The position numbers were made by a program, and so were the translations under genes. Below, piece by piece: positions 56,601 to 62,664 of a DNA stretch of 64,000 nt. Positions within the stretch are counted from its first letter, which is position 1, and the number at the start of each line of letters is the position of its first letter. Below the pieces are notes generated by a model. It was given only the letters and a program-made list of their open reading frames with translations, did no database searches and was not told the DNA's origin. The stretch is from positions 1,426,001-1,490,000 of the forward strand of contig CBDCEM010000002.1 in NCBI GenBank assembly GCA_965215825.1. Reading direction: 5' to 3'. Source of the stretch: JAWPMT01 sp965215825. Lineage in GTDB: Bacteria; Bacteroidota; Bacteroidia; Cytophagales; Cyclobacteriaceae.

Positions 56601-57259
56601 CCCCAAACTCGCTGATCCCGGGACTGGGACCATTGCCAGAAGGGACTATTGAAGTAGAAAACTTATACATGATACCTGTTGAAGTTGGGTACCTTCTTTC
56701 CCAAGACGAGGCATTTAATTATTTCTCTATTTATTTCTCCGGTCCTGATGGGCAGATATTCTTGCATCAAATGCTAAACCCCCTTGCAACTGGAGGGATT
56801 TATCCAGTGGATGATCCTTTCACAATGGGTATTGCTGGAGCGACGAGAGGACTGCTTACTAGATTTGCCGCAACTAGGGGTGTGAATGCTATGAAATTAG
56901 CAAGAGGGTGGCAGGGAAAGGGAACTTATCCTGGAATTGATGATTGGAGAAACATAACTCTTAGTGATGGTAAGCATGTTGTTGGTGGGTTGCCAGGGCA
57001 ATCCAATTACTATACAACTTTGAGTGGTTTGACTAGGTCAGGTTTAAATAAAAATAGTTTGTTTCAAGGACTTCAAGTTTCTAAACATCCACAGTTTGGT
57101 TATAGAGGTCAAGTAGGTATATATCGTGTAAAAGGCTATACAAATGCAGCGTTTGGAACAACTTATGCAAATCCGCAATTTGGTGCGGGTGGTCTACCTC
57201 AAATTTTTATTCCAGACTATAGAAGATTACAATTAATAAAAACTATACAACTCAAGTGA
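50615..57259 (+). CDS. Giant SpvB/FG-GAP/Rhs polymorphic toxin-type protein
   Basis: A 2214-residue protein (start ATG 50615). Signal peptide about 1-41 (YLLLLAIVVTQLNVSRAQ); SpvB-type domain about 110-270; seven FG-GAP/VCBS repeats of the form GDFxGDGxTD at about 425-810; YD/Rhs repeats about 1150-1780; Rhs core end MYDPALGRFLSPDPYTQ and YVFNNPLSFTDPSGY (about 1820-1863). The variable C-terminal part (351 residues) ends in an unassigned domain (about 2088-2214: WQGKGTYPGIDDW, FGAGGLPQIFIPDY). The layout resembles Tc-toxin TcB/TcC and Rhs cocoons. The next gene starts on its stop codon. Confidence 0.9.
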   Translation: MKRHILKKYLNPPFKGGLDCCKYLLLLAIVVTQLNVSRAQLSPNPTLDTNMSGESHVIKGRDHITFNPGFLYQIPEAEADKTFVAYFGYQELLLDIGGPLSSSSGFGISNSGEVGGTATSFDVGPSGAATYAIPIIVSPGTNEMEPNLSIVYNSQAPDGLLGKGFSLGGLSAIARGPATRYHDTQADQVDFDDQDRLLLDGVRLILVAGDYGKAGSEYRLENNRMAKVEAFGSLGNSNWATHFTVKEKSGLVKTYGLNADAQMIADVDGTNLGAYVWALVKVEDQASNFMTYQYINDGTEYRLDEVHYTGNTTAGLSTYAHVKFEYEDRGIRSRTGFIYGHQTELTKRLKNIKSFYGSELVRDYRMAYDSYEHMPHLTSVTEYNSAGEHYNPILFDWNEEGLGLVTESGTRQITLMNGEQNQYQHTQELTGDFTGDGKTDLLVFYQLGAYNPNIDENATYEQWVLFEEEDGVMTQTQTGVDTHPGTTKYAGDFNGDGFTDYMAVTSSLEFDIYFGNEFGFGTGFSGDLRTEKDVQFFQMADFDGDGKTDLLLFKYVTSSNRLYGDILYNDGAGFIGDKTWNAWEWAWALEEENNGLEFLLHDFNSDGKTDIYSGLYLYTDPEATESIEDGKALVLSNPTRWEFQEVNNADWPDFSDALTNQEATTGDFNGDGFLDILVTKRDQYHTIDNDVGDCSSCPDTVDYSCVAGRCIFHHNTTYWNLYQGTGNGFQSIRVNTVGNSDQPYNIGDFNGDSKTDLIQQLGTVVNIHVFDGSSTFAPLATMSLDDESEISIGDFTGNGTSDVLELEELQVTFEQTVTCGTGATPPICELYRYSQPITLHSDYRKAPTMVKAIANSYGSRLYLDYLPLTDDAVYTKYGTASGDLLDAQFPMHVVRTVYADNGLGSLAETRYHYEGALVHRFGKGYLGFQQIVVQDITQNIQTTQSYTINSAHRYVPLLSSTETTSLVTGNRISASTALYDDLDDGFPGTFLFAKSSETARTFDVYTNSELTSMTTDYSTYDSYGNIELMSTTYGSGHQTITENTYDYGGVSNWILGKLSAATVTKTAPGETNSIRTSSFSYNGNWFLSSETIQPGHDLELTTNYTYDGFGNILSTTTTGKVDDTGATQSRTLGLTFDTKGRFVESEANSLTHSASRTYDHAFGNLLTEISPNGLTTTYAYDNFGRLYQSIAPNTNIVATINYSWVSGAGDAPEHARYYVDEITSGSPTVRTYYDRLNRPLRSRTTNWASQVVLADTRYDGQGRVYKSSDPYFSGDTPLWTSQEFDAIGRVTRIEAPGDRTMENIYTGLITTTRNAKGQETSARINMLGQQIRATDARGNSLTYTYRANGSLATISDFAGNVTSFTYDVLGNRTQVNDPDLGIVNTHYNGFGEVIWQQSARNFETTFEYDELGRTTQRKIKKGSDEETTSWLYDTRKVGLLTSSSVGNISEEYFYDTYLRPIQVRESLEGEVYDIYQSYDGYGRLHNLTYPTGFAIQHQYTAQGYLEQVTSSDGTITYWQKTQENARGQLEVFSLANGTFQGNRTYEKATGLLSQIVTEHGSEKLQNLYYEFDALNNLTKRTDYLADGNRGLEESFTYDNLNRLKTASIKGKPYGQLSMDYDDLGNIISKSDVGTYNYTGARPHAVSEIVQNGTAIPIVTQDITYSGFEKVRTLTEGDASIHFTYGMGHERKITTTTVAGVHFTKRFIGGLYEEEENHDGDKRKLHYISAGGESIAIYTEDESQGTFDTHYLLKDHLGSLAAIADKNGNIIERYSYDAWGKRRDANTWDDLDGTTDVSYARGFTGHEHLELFALVNMNGRMYDPALGRFLSPDPYTQSPDFTQGLNRYSYVFNNPLSFTDPSGYIAIGNYLPSFGTNAYNFINTAINGDFGDVAAYLVQHTKSSMITVASYYTGNVISSVFSSAFTVKGVIPGGLVGASERVVSNGITNWIGGKGFWDNWELNAVLGFFEGGIKGHSNSKAAKKNTIWGIDVKAGTSPNSLIPGLGPLPEGTIEVENLYMIPVEVGYLLSQDEAFNYFSIYFSGPDGQIFLHQMLNPLATGGIYPVDDPFTMGIAGATRGLLTRFAATRGVNAMKLARGWQGKGTYPGIDDWRNITLSDGKHVVGGLPGQSNYYTTLSGLTRSGLNKNSLFQGLQVSKHPQFGYRGQVGIYRVKGYTNAAFGTTYANPQFGAGGLPQIFIPDYRRLQLIKTIQLK
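50648..50664. repeat. CCCCCTTT-c-AAAGGGGG palindrome inside the Rhs signal-peptide region
   Basis: Perfect 8-bp arms (50648-50655 and 50657-50664) around one C. It encodes NPPFKGG in the Rhs N-terminus. From memory, palindromes like this are common dispersed repeats in Bacteroidota; here one lies in a coding region. Confidence 0.6.
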
Positions 57260-57645
57260 TGAATTTGAATAAGAGTAATGGCTATTTAAGTTTCGACACA
57301 TATTTAGTAAAACCATCATACACAATTAGGGATTTCAAAAATGAATTTCCTCAAGAGAATCTTGAGCTATGGACAGTTAATAAAAAGTGGATTACGTACC
57401 GATTGGAAATCAGTATGAAATTTATCCTGCTGATTCGGTTTTTTGATGATGATATAAAAATCATTGAGATTTATCTCTTACCTAAACCAGATATAAACAT
57501 TGAAATGGAATTAAAGGATTTATTGAAAAGCCTAGGAGGGGAAAGAAATTATCCTTGGGGAAATATAGAACTAAATAGTGACGTTAAAGCAGACTATAAA
57601 TCTATAATTATTAGTATGAATCCCCCACCTAGGCATAGGTTATAA
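57259..57645 (+). CDS. Probable immunity protein for the Rhs C-terminal domain
   Basis: The ATG at 57259 lies on the Rhs stop (TGATG), so this is the next gene by translation coupling; GTG 57256 is a less likely start. The 128-residue protein is acidic, AT-rich and lacks a signal peptide. It begins MNLNKSNGYLSFDTYLVKP. Position and size fit a polymorphic-toxin immunity protein. I do not recognise a named family. Confidence 0.65.
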   Translation: MNLNKSNGYLSFDTYLVKPSYTIRDFKNEFPQENLELWTVNKKWITYRLEISMKFILLIRFFDDDIKIIEIYLLPKPDINIEMELKDLLKSLGGERNYPWGNIELNSDVKADYKSIIISMNPPPRHRL

Positions 57646-57674
57646 CCCCCTTCCTGGGACCTGTTGGTTCGGCC

Positions 57675-58541
57675 ATGGTGGGAAGTTTTGTCGGCAGTTT
57701 TGTGGGTTCAATCGCAGACGGAGCGAACGCTTTAGATGCTTATCGGTCTGCAGCCAATGCCTCTTCCTTTTCTGGATTTACGGTACTATTTTCACATGGA
57801 ATTGGTGTTAGCTTAAAAGAGGTTGAGTTAACAAGCGGCAAAGAATTACTTAGGGCTCACGGACATGGTTTAGCAAATGGAGCCCTCCGCAAAGCCCAAG
57901 GTGGTAAATTCTGGCACGGATATGCCAGTGGCTCGATTAGTAGTTTGACTTCATCTTACCTTCAAACCAATGACTTTGTTGGAGATCTGGTAGTTGCCTC
58001 TGTTGTAGGAGGCGCTTCAGAAGCCATCGCAGGCGGTAATTTTGCTGATGGCGCCTTGACAGGGGCTTATGTTTATTTGTTTAATCATTTAACTGAACAC
58101 AATCTTGGAGAATCAATTAAAATTGAAATGTTTGAAACATTACATGATGCCAGAGTAAGGGCAGGAGAAGTCACATCGCAATATCTGGCAGAAGATGCTA
58201 TGAAACGTATTCTAATCCTGAGAACAAAGAAGAGTTTTTACCTAGCTTATTCCGACAGGAATACTGAGAATATTTTAGAGATTCCTAATATCAAGATAAA
58301 AACTCGTCGTTTCATGGAAGAAAGTACATTTGGTGTTCTGGTGCAGAGAACTGAAATTAAATCTATCAAGTTCAAGGGGAGCAAAGTTCTTTATGCAGAG
58401 TCTACATATTTCAGATATGGGGAATTCAAGTTCAATAACCCCATTCCTACATATACCCGGATAACCTCAAATTTCGCAATGAATACTCTAATTGCTCAAC
58501 AGTTAAATTTAAAATTCCGTCCTATTACGATTTTTCACTAA
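57675..58541 (+). CDS. Orphan Rhs C-terminal module (displaced toxin cassette)
   Basis: The 288-residue ORF begins in frame about 12 codons upstream of its ATG (VITPFLGPVGSA), with no good start, as expected of a piece cut from a larger Rhs protein. It contains HGLANGALRKAQGGKFWHGYASGSISSLTSSY and GGASEAIAGGNFADGALTGAYVYLFNHL, the usual pretoxin block after the Rhs core. The last 140 residues are basic and unassigned (RTKKSFYLAYSDR, KIKTRRFMEES). It ends TAATG, coupled to the next gene. Confidence 0.7.
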   Translation: MVGSFVGSFVGSIADGANALDAYRSAANASSFSGFTVLFSHGIGVSLKEVELTSGKELLRAHGHGLANGALRKAQGGKFWHGYASGSISSLTSSYLQTNDFVGDLVVASVVGGASEAIAGGNFADGALTGAYVYLFNHLTEHNLGESIKIEMFETLHDARVRAGEVTSQYLAEDAMKRILILRTKKSFYLAYSDRNTENILEIPNIKIKTRRFMEESTFGVLVQRTEIKSIKFKGSKVLYAESTYFRYGEFKFNNPIPTYTRITSNFAMNTLIAQQLNLKFRPITIFH

Positions 58542-59068
58542 TGAATATTAAACTACAAATGGTTGCTATTTTGAGTATCGTATTTCTGTTCAATGTAAAA
58601 GGTCAGAAAATAGACAATCGTCAAAATAATGCAGTTTTTCAGCACGGCTTGAACCAATATCTTCAAACAATTGGAGATAGCTACAAAATCGATGGTTACG
58701 GAATTATTATTGTAGAAATAGAATCATCTTCCTTTGATAAGGAAGATGATTCCTGGTTCCAAAATGTTTCGGAATTATCACTAATATTCTATCCTGTTTA
58801 CCAAAGCTCTGGAATAGTGGACAGACCTCCCAATACCATGTTTCAACATAGAGGGCATTTATTTTGTCTTTATTCAGGAACTGAACGGTTAATCGAACAA
58901 ACACTTGACAAGAAAGCTTTGAAAACTTACAAAAAGTATTTTTCCGACTTAAATGGACGCGATTTTATGGCAGGAGCAGAAATGGTCAGAATAAGGCTAA
59001 GTGCCAATAAAGAATCAGTTGTCATTGAAAGGGATGTTCAAAACTGGGAACCCACGCTTTCCTGGTGA
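58541..59068 (+). CDS. Exported protein, candidate immunity protein of the orphan CT
   Basis: This 175-residue protein starts on the stop of the orphan module (TAATG). It has a signal peptide (about 1-21, ending NVKGQ). The body contains GYGIIIVEIESSSF and LSLIFYPVYQSSG. It is weakly similar in layout to the protein at 60394-60930 (IVEIES motif, YP motif, ending W-E-P), so the two may form a family. A secreted immunity protein would suit a toxin delivered to the periplasm, which is inference. Confidence 0.55.
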   Translation: MNIKLQMVAILSIVFLFNVKGQKIDNRQNNAVFQHGLNQYLQTIGDSYKIDGYGIIIVEIESSSFDKEDDSWFQNVSELSLIFYPVYQSSGIVDRPPNTMFQHRGHLFCLYSGTERLIEQTLDKKALKTYKKYFSDLNGRDFMAGAEMVRIRLSANKESVVIERDVQNWEPTLSW

Positions 59069-59132
59069 CTTTTGGTCAGGTGGAGTACGAGCTTTTGATA
59101 GATTTGCAGGCAAGAATTGGTTTGACAGATGA
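59069..59132 (+). pseudogene. Tail of a lost Rhs C-terminal domain
   Basis: In the frame ending TGA 59130-59132 the translation reads GDFWSGGVRAFDRFAGKNWF then DR-stop, with no start. It ends by ATGA overlap with the next gene, just as active CT genes do. It looks like the 3' stub of a toxin whose gene was replaced. Confidence 0.5.
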
Positions 59133-60271
59133 GGATTTCATATTTGTTGTTTTTGATCGGTTTTATCCTTTCCTGCGGTGTGCAGGAAGAGAACAATTGC
59201 CTACTTGAGAAGGCTGTTAAGGACTTATACGAAAATAGGTTTCATGATTTTCAATCTGCGTTAATCCAGGGTCAGAGGGTCATGATTGATTCCTTGTATT
59301 TTACAAAACCCTTGTTCCAATCTGGAAATTACGAAGTTCTTAGCGTCGAATGTAATACCAAGGTCATTGTTAGGTATGAAAATAACGCTGCTTCTTATGT
59401 CGATTCAATCTTTGCGAATGTGATTGGTAATCAACTATTAATCACCCCTAAATCAATCGTTAAGCTTTTCAACAAAGAACCTGAAATTTCCTTTACCCTA
59501 GCTAAGCAATTAATGACTGCTCGAAGGTTTCGAGAAGCAATTGACTGGTTACAGGGCATTTCTCTTGAAAAGGGTGAAAAAGAATTCCTGATCGGAAAAT
59601 GTCATTTCGAAATGAATGATTACAAACAAGCCATATTTCAGTTTCGTAAGGCATTTGATTTTGGGAGTACAGATGCGGGAATTTTGTTGAGTGAATCTCT
59701 CCAACTCACTGGTAAACGAAATGAAGCCATTGAAATCTTAAGAGATCTTGCAGATGAAGATAACACTGAAGCCATGCTTTTTCTTGGAGAAATATATGAT
59801 ACTTTTTCAAGTCAATTTGGATATCTTCCTCCTGAAGATGCTTCTCCTAATTCATCATTCAAATGGTATTTAAAAGCAGCTGAGTTGAATGATCCAGTTG
59901 CTATGTTGCAAATTGGCAACATTTATGAATTTGGAATGAACAAGGCATTAAATCTTGATTCTGCAGTCTATTGGTACAATGAAGCTGCAAAATCAAAATT
60001 TGCCAGTGCCTATACAAAGTTGGCAAGGCTCTATTTGGCAGGAAAATATTTTGATAGAAATTTGGAAAAAGCTATGATTAAAATGAAGGAAGCTATTGAA
60101 GCAGATCCGAAGACAGGCTACTTTGATCTAGGTATCTTGTATAAGAACGGAAGATTCTTGCCTTTTGATCGAGAAAAAGCCCTTTTCTATTTGAAAAAGG
60201 CCGACTCACTTAAACATCCAATAGCTAATTTTCATATTGAACAAATACTGAATAAAGATCCAAAAACTTGA
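59129..60271 (+). CDS. Sel1-repeat lipoprotein, candidate immunity protein
   Basis: The 380-residue protein has a lipobox (FILSC, Cys16). The second half holds TPR/Sel1-type repeats (AEDNTEAMLFLGEIYDTF; AAELNDPVAMLQIGNIYEFGMN; AAKSKFASAYTKLARLYLAGKYF; AIEADPKTGYFDLGILYKNG). Its ATG overlaps the stop of the CT stub (ATGA). Sel1 proteins are used as immunity partners in several polymorphic toxin systems. Its true role is inferred from position. Confidence 0.65.
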   Translation: MRISYLLFLIGFILSCGVQEENNCLLEKAVKDLYENRFHDFQSALIQGQRVMIDSLYFTKPLFQSGNYEVLSVECNTKVIVRYENNAASYVDSIFANVIGNQLLITPKSIVKLFNKEPEISFTLAKQLMTARRFREAIDWLQGISLEKGEKEFLIGKCHFEMNDYKQAIFQFRKAFDFGSTDAGILLSESLQLTGKRNEAIEILRDLADEDNTEAMLFLGEIYDTFSSQFGYLPPEDASPNSSFKWYLKAAELNDPVAMLQIGNIYEFGMNKALNLDSAVYWYNEAAKSKFASAYTKLARLYLAGKYFDRNLEKAMIKMKEAIEADPKTGYFDLGILYKNGRFLPFDREKALFYLKKADSLKHPIANFHIEQILNKDPKT

Positions 60272-60393
60272 AACGGCTACGGTTCTCTGGCAGATTAAAG
60301 CTAGGCGCGAAGCTGAGCCTCGTGTCTTACCTATAGTTCCAAGTTTTGGGAATTTTTAGGTGCGAAGGTCAAACCGATACAAACCGAAGTGCA

Positions 60394-60930
60394 ATGGCGA
60401 ACAGTAAAAGAAGGATAGTACTTTTCACAATTTTATTTGGATTCTATTCAACGATTAGCGCTCAAATAAAAGATCCGGTTTTTCAAGACCTTTTATTGAA
60501 ATACTTTGAAAATAGCGAACGGAAATTGTCAGAAAAAGAAGTTTTAATTGTAGAGATAGAGTCAGTGCAATTTCATGATTTGAATACAATTAAAAGGTTA
60601 CCAAAGGGTAGCAAGGTGCATACTTTGGAAATATTAGTCTATCCTTTTGACGATGCATATTATCTATCTCAAGCATTACCTGATAAAGCATTTTTCTACG
60701 ATGGAAATCCAATTCTTATTTACTCATCGAACGGAGTATTATTTGAACGGGAAAAAAGACTGAATGATCGTCGACTGGTGAAATTCCTTGGAAAAATGAG
60801 AGTGAGCAATGGCACTATTTCTTCAGTAGATGCAAAAAGGTTGATATACGTTGATGGTAAGGTTCAATACATTGATTCTCCAACAGATTTTTATCCATTA
60901 TTGTTATTTGATCGTTGGGAACCGGAATAG
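60394..60930 (+). CDS. Exported protein paralogous to the 58541 gene
   Basis: I choose ATG 60394 (MANSKRRIVLFTILFGFYST) because it opens a signal peptide; the longer frame from 60346 does not. The 178-residue protein shares IVEIES, LEILVYPF, an early QIKDPVFQDLL segment and an ending DRWEPE with the candidate immunity protein at 58541-59068. It sits alone after the Sel1 lipoprotein gene with no toxin before it, so it looks like an orphan immunity gene. Confidence 0.5.
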   Translation: MANSKRRIVLFTILFGFYSTISAQIKDPVFQDLLLKYFENSERKLSEKEVLIVEIESVQFHDLNTIKRLPKGSKVHTLEILVYPFDDAYYLSQALPDKAFFYDGNPILIYSSNGVLFEREKRLNDRRLVKFLGKMRVSNGTISSVDAKRLIYVDGKVQYIDSPTDFYPLLLFDRWEPE

Positions 60931-60942
60931 ATTCCCCAATCT

Positions 60943-61016
60943 GGCTTAAGTCTACGTGACCCGGTCTTCGTTTTAGATGACTTAAGCCTACTAATAACGC
61001 CAAGTTTGTAACTTGG
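60943..61016. repeat. REP unit A (double hairpin)
   Basis: Hairpin 1: GGCTTAAGTC (60943-60952) and GACTTAAGCC (60979-60988). Hairpin 2: CCAAGTT (61000-61006), loop TGT, AACTTGG (61010-61016). The same unit occurs at 62148 and 62599, and partly at 63973. Confidence 0.85.
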
Positions 61017-61021
61017 GTGAT

Positions 61022-61349
61022 ATGCCGTCAAAATATAAGATAACTGATCATTCAAGCATTGCACTTCATAACATTTGCCAATGTGCAATGGGTTGATGCA
61101 TTATCCAGGCCACTTTACAAGCATGTTATCTTAGACAGTTTGCGTTACTGCCAAAAGGAAAAAGGTCTTATCATTTATGCCTACGTAATCATGAGCAATC
61201 ATATCCACTTGATTGCAGTCGCTCGGTTGCGCCGAGTGACTAGTATGCTTTGGGCTTGTAGCCCAGATAGTAATAGAATTGCTAAAGGATTTAAAAATTA
61301 TCCGCGTAGCAGTGCTATAAATTACAAGGGAAAGAAGTGGTTATTCTGA
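61022..61349 (+). pseudogene. Decayed RAYT transposase, copy 1
   Basis: Near-identical DNA to copy 2 from the upstream REP onwards. An extra T near 61053 breaks the frame after MPSKYKITDH. The HUH motif (MSNHIHLIA) remains. The middle and the catalytic tyrosine region are replaced by a different REP pair (61218-61265). The ending NYPRSSAINYKGKKWLF corresponds to copy 3's HYPFSSAINYIGKKGLL. Confidence 0.8.
61218..61265. repeat. Second, different REP pair nested inside RAYT copy 1
   Basis: Hairpin 1: GTCGCTCGG (61218-61226) and CCGAGTGAC (61232-61240, one G-T pair). Hairpin 2: TGGGCT, loop TGT, AGCCCA (61251-61265). The architecture matches unit A but the sequence differs. Confidence 0.6.
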
Positions 61350-61357
61350 AAACAATT

Positions 61358-61371
61358 GAGGCTTGAGCCTC
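61358..61371. repeat. Short hairpin after RAYT copy 1
   Basis: GAGGC-TTGA-GCCTC lies where RAYT copy 3 also has short hairpins downstream (63222-63269), so it is likely part of the element's right end. Confidence 0.4.
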
Positions 61372-61372
61372 T

Positions 61373-61696
61373 TTGATTACCATCACTCGGCTAAGCCAAG
61401 CGATTGCGGAAGGTGGTTGGCTTGGTCATAGAAACGCTTTCTTACATAATCAGGGCTTTACTCGTTCTAGTAGTATGACTTCTTGGACTACCGACCCTGA
61501 TGTCGCAAAACATTTTGCATTTACTGAGAATGGCACTGGTGCGTTTCTTAAAATGCAAGTCCCAAGATCCTCTATAATTAGAAGTCCTGACCGTTTCAAA
61601 GTAGATTTATTCCACAAAGGACTCAGGGTAAGGGAATCGGAGGTGCTACTTAGAGGCACATTTGAAAATGTTAGTGTATCTAGAATTAGTTTTTAA
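61373..61696 (+). pseudogene. ADP-ribosyltransferase-like toxin fragment
   Basis: The 107-residue frame follows a stop directly and has only a TTG start. SSSMTSWTTDPDVAKHFAF fits the S-T-S element and RESEVLLRGTF carries an E-x-E motif, both hallmarks of ADP-ribosyltransferase toxins. The N-terminal Arg region is missing, and the first residues may be REP-derived. It is probably a displaced Rhs CT with its start lost. Its partner gene begins 2 bp later. Confidence 0.6.
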
Positions 61697-61698
61697 AA

Positions 61699-62034
61699 AT
61701 GGGAATGCCTAAGGTCGACAATGGTAGAACCATCACTATAAGAGCAAGAAGATGGACTGGCCAAATTCTAAACAATCAGAAGATTTTATACGAGGAGGAC
61801 AAAGATGGAGATGATTATTTCATCATCCATCGCGATTTGAATGCTGCTAGAGAATATGCCATCAAGGAGATCGAAGACAGATTTATACAAGTTTCAATTC
61901 TTGACGAACATGGGAACAAAATTGAAACTCATCGCAATCCTAAACCAGGAGTTCCAAGTACCTTAAGGCTTATTTTGTGGTTCGTTCGCTATTTATATAT
62001 CCGAAATTTTAAATCACGGACCAAGAGTAATTGA
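61699..62034 (+). CDS. Probable immunity protein for the ART-like fragment
   Basis: This 111-residue, basic and acidic mixed protein begins 2 bp after the toxin fragment, the spacing expected of a CT/immunity pair. It has a short hydrophobic stretch (LRLILWFVRYLYIRNF) near the end. No family is recognised. It is intact while the toxin is not. Confidence 0.5.
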   Translation: MGMPKVDNGRTITIRARRWTGQILNNQKILYEEDKDGDDYFIIHRDLNAAREYAIKEIEDRFIQVSILDEHGNKIETHRNPKPGVPSTLRLILWFVRYLYIRNFKSRTKSN

Positions 62035-62037
62035 GTT

Positions 62038-62147
62038 TAAAAAGAAATTCCAGGTATGGGTTAATCCCTATGGCTCCCTGAAACTAGGAAAAGTAGGAAG
62101 TCTTTTCAAAAGTTTATTTAAACGAGGGGGCAGAGCTACCCCACCCT
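62038..62147 (+). other. Leftover coding-like segment before REP unit B
   Basis: One frame reads FKKKFQVWVNPYGSLKLGKV without a start and runs into the REP. It could be another CT stub, but the evidence is only an open frame and a plausible composition. Confidence 0.25.
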
Positions 62148-62221
62148 GGCTTAAGTCTACGTGACCCGGTCTTCGTTTTAGATGACTTAAGCCTACCAAT
62201 AACGCCAAGTTTGTAACTTGG
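62148..62221. repeat. REP unit B (double hairpin)
   Basis: Hairpin 1: GGCTTAAGTC (62148-62157) and GACTTAAGCC (62184-62193). Hairpin 2: CCAAGTT, loop TGT, AACTTGG (62205-62221). It precedes RAYT copy 2 exactly as unit A precedes copy 1. Confidence 0.85.
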
Positions 62222-62226
62222 GTGAT

Positions 62227-62616
62227 ATGCCGTCAAAATATAAGATAACTGATCATCAAGCATTGCACTTCATCACCTTTGCCACTGTGCAATGGGTTGA
62301 TGCATTATCCAGGCCACTTTACAAGCATGTTATCTTAGATAGTTTGCATTATTGCCAAAAGGAAACAGGTCTTATCATTTATGTCTTTATTATCATGAGC
62401 AATCATATCCACTTGATTGCATCCGCTCAAGAGGAAAAGAATCTTTCAAATATTCTTAGGGATTTAAAAAAGTACACCAGTAAGCAACTGCTGAAGGAAA
62501 TAGCAGAAAATCCCCGGGAAAGCAGAAAGAGCTGGATGTTGTGGCTGTTTAAATCCGCAGGAGCGCAGAATTCCAATAATCAAAATTTCCCCCAATCTGG
62601 CTTAAGTCTTCCCTGA
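62227..62616 (+). pseudogene. RAYT transposase, copy 2 (C-terminally truncated)
   Basis: The Y1/RAYT protein starts MPSKYKITDHQALHFITF (ATG 62227), keeps MSNHIHLIA (HUH) and the tyrosine motif LKKYTSKQLLKEI. After residue about 115 it runs into REP unit C, so its C-terminus (QSGLSLP) is REP-encoded. The conserved HENPVKEG region is missing, so activity is unlikely. Confidence 0.75.
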
Positions 62617-62659
62617 GGGGTGACTTAAGCCTACTAATAACGCCAAGTTTGTAACTTGG
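62599..62659. repeat. REP unit C (shorter double hairpin)
   Basis: Hairpin 1: GGCTTAAGTC (62599-62608) and GACTTAAGCC (62622-62631) with a GC-rich centre. Hairpin 2: CCAAGTT/AACTTGG (62643-62659). It supplies the end of RAYT copy 2 and the upstream flank of copy 3. Confidence 0.85.
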
Positions 62660-62664
62660 GTGAT

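Noticed and set aside
60252..60359. Start-less open frame (ending PRVLPIVPSFGNF) between the Sel1 gene and the 60394 gene
   Set aside because: It could be another CT stub, but it partly overlaps the Sel1 coding end and has no recognisable motif, so it is not listed as a gene.
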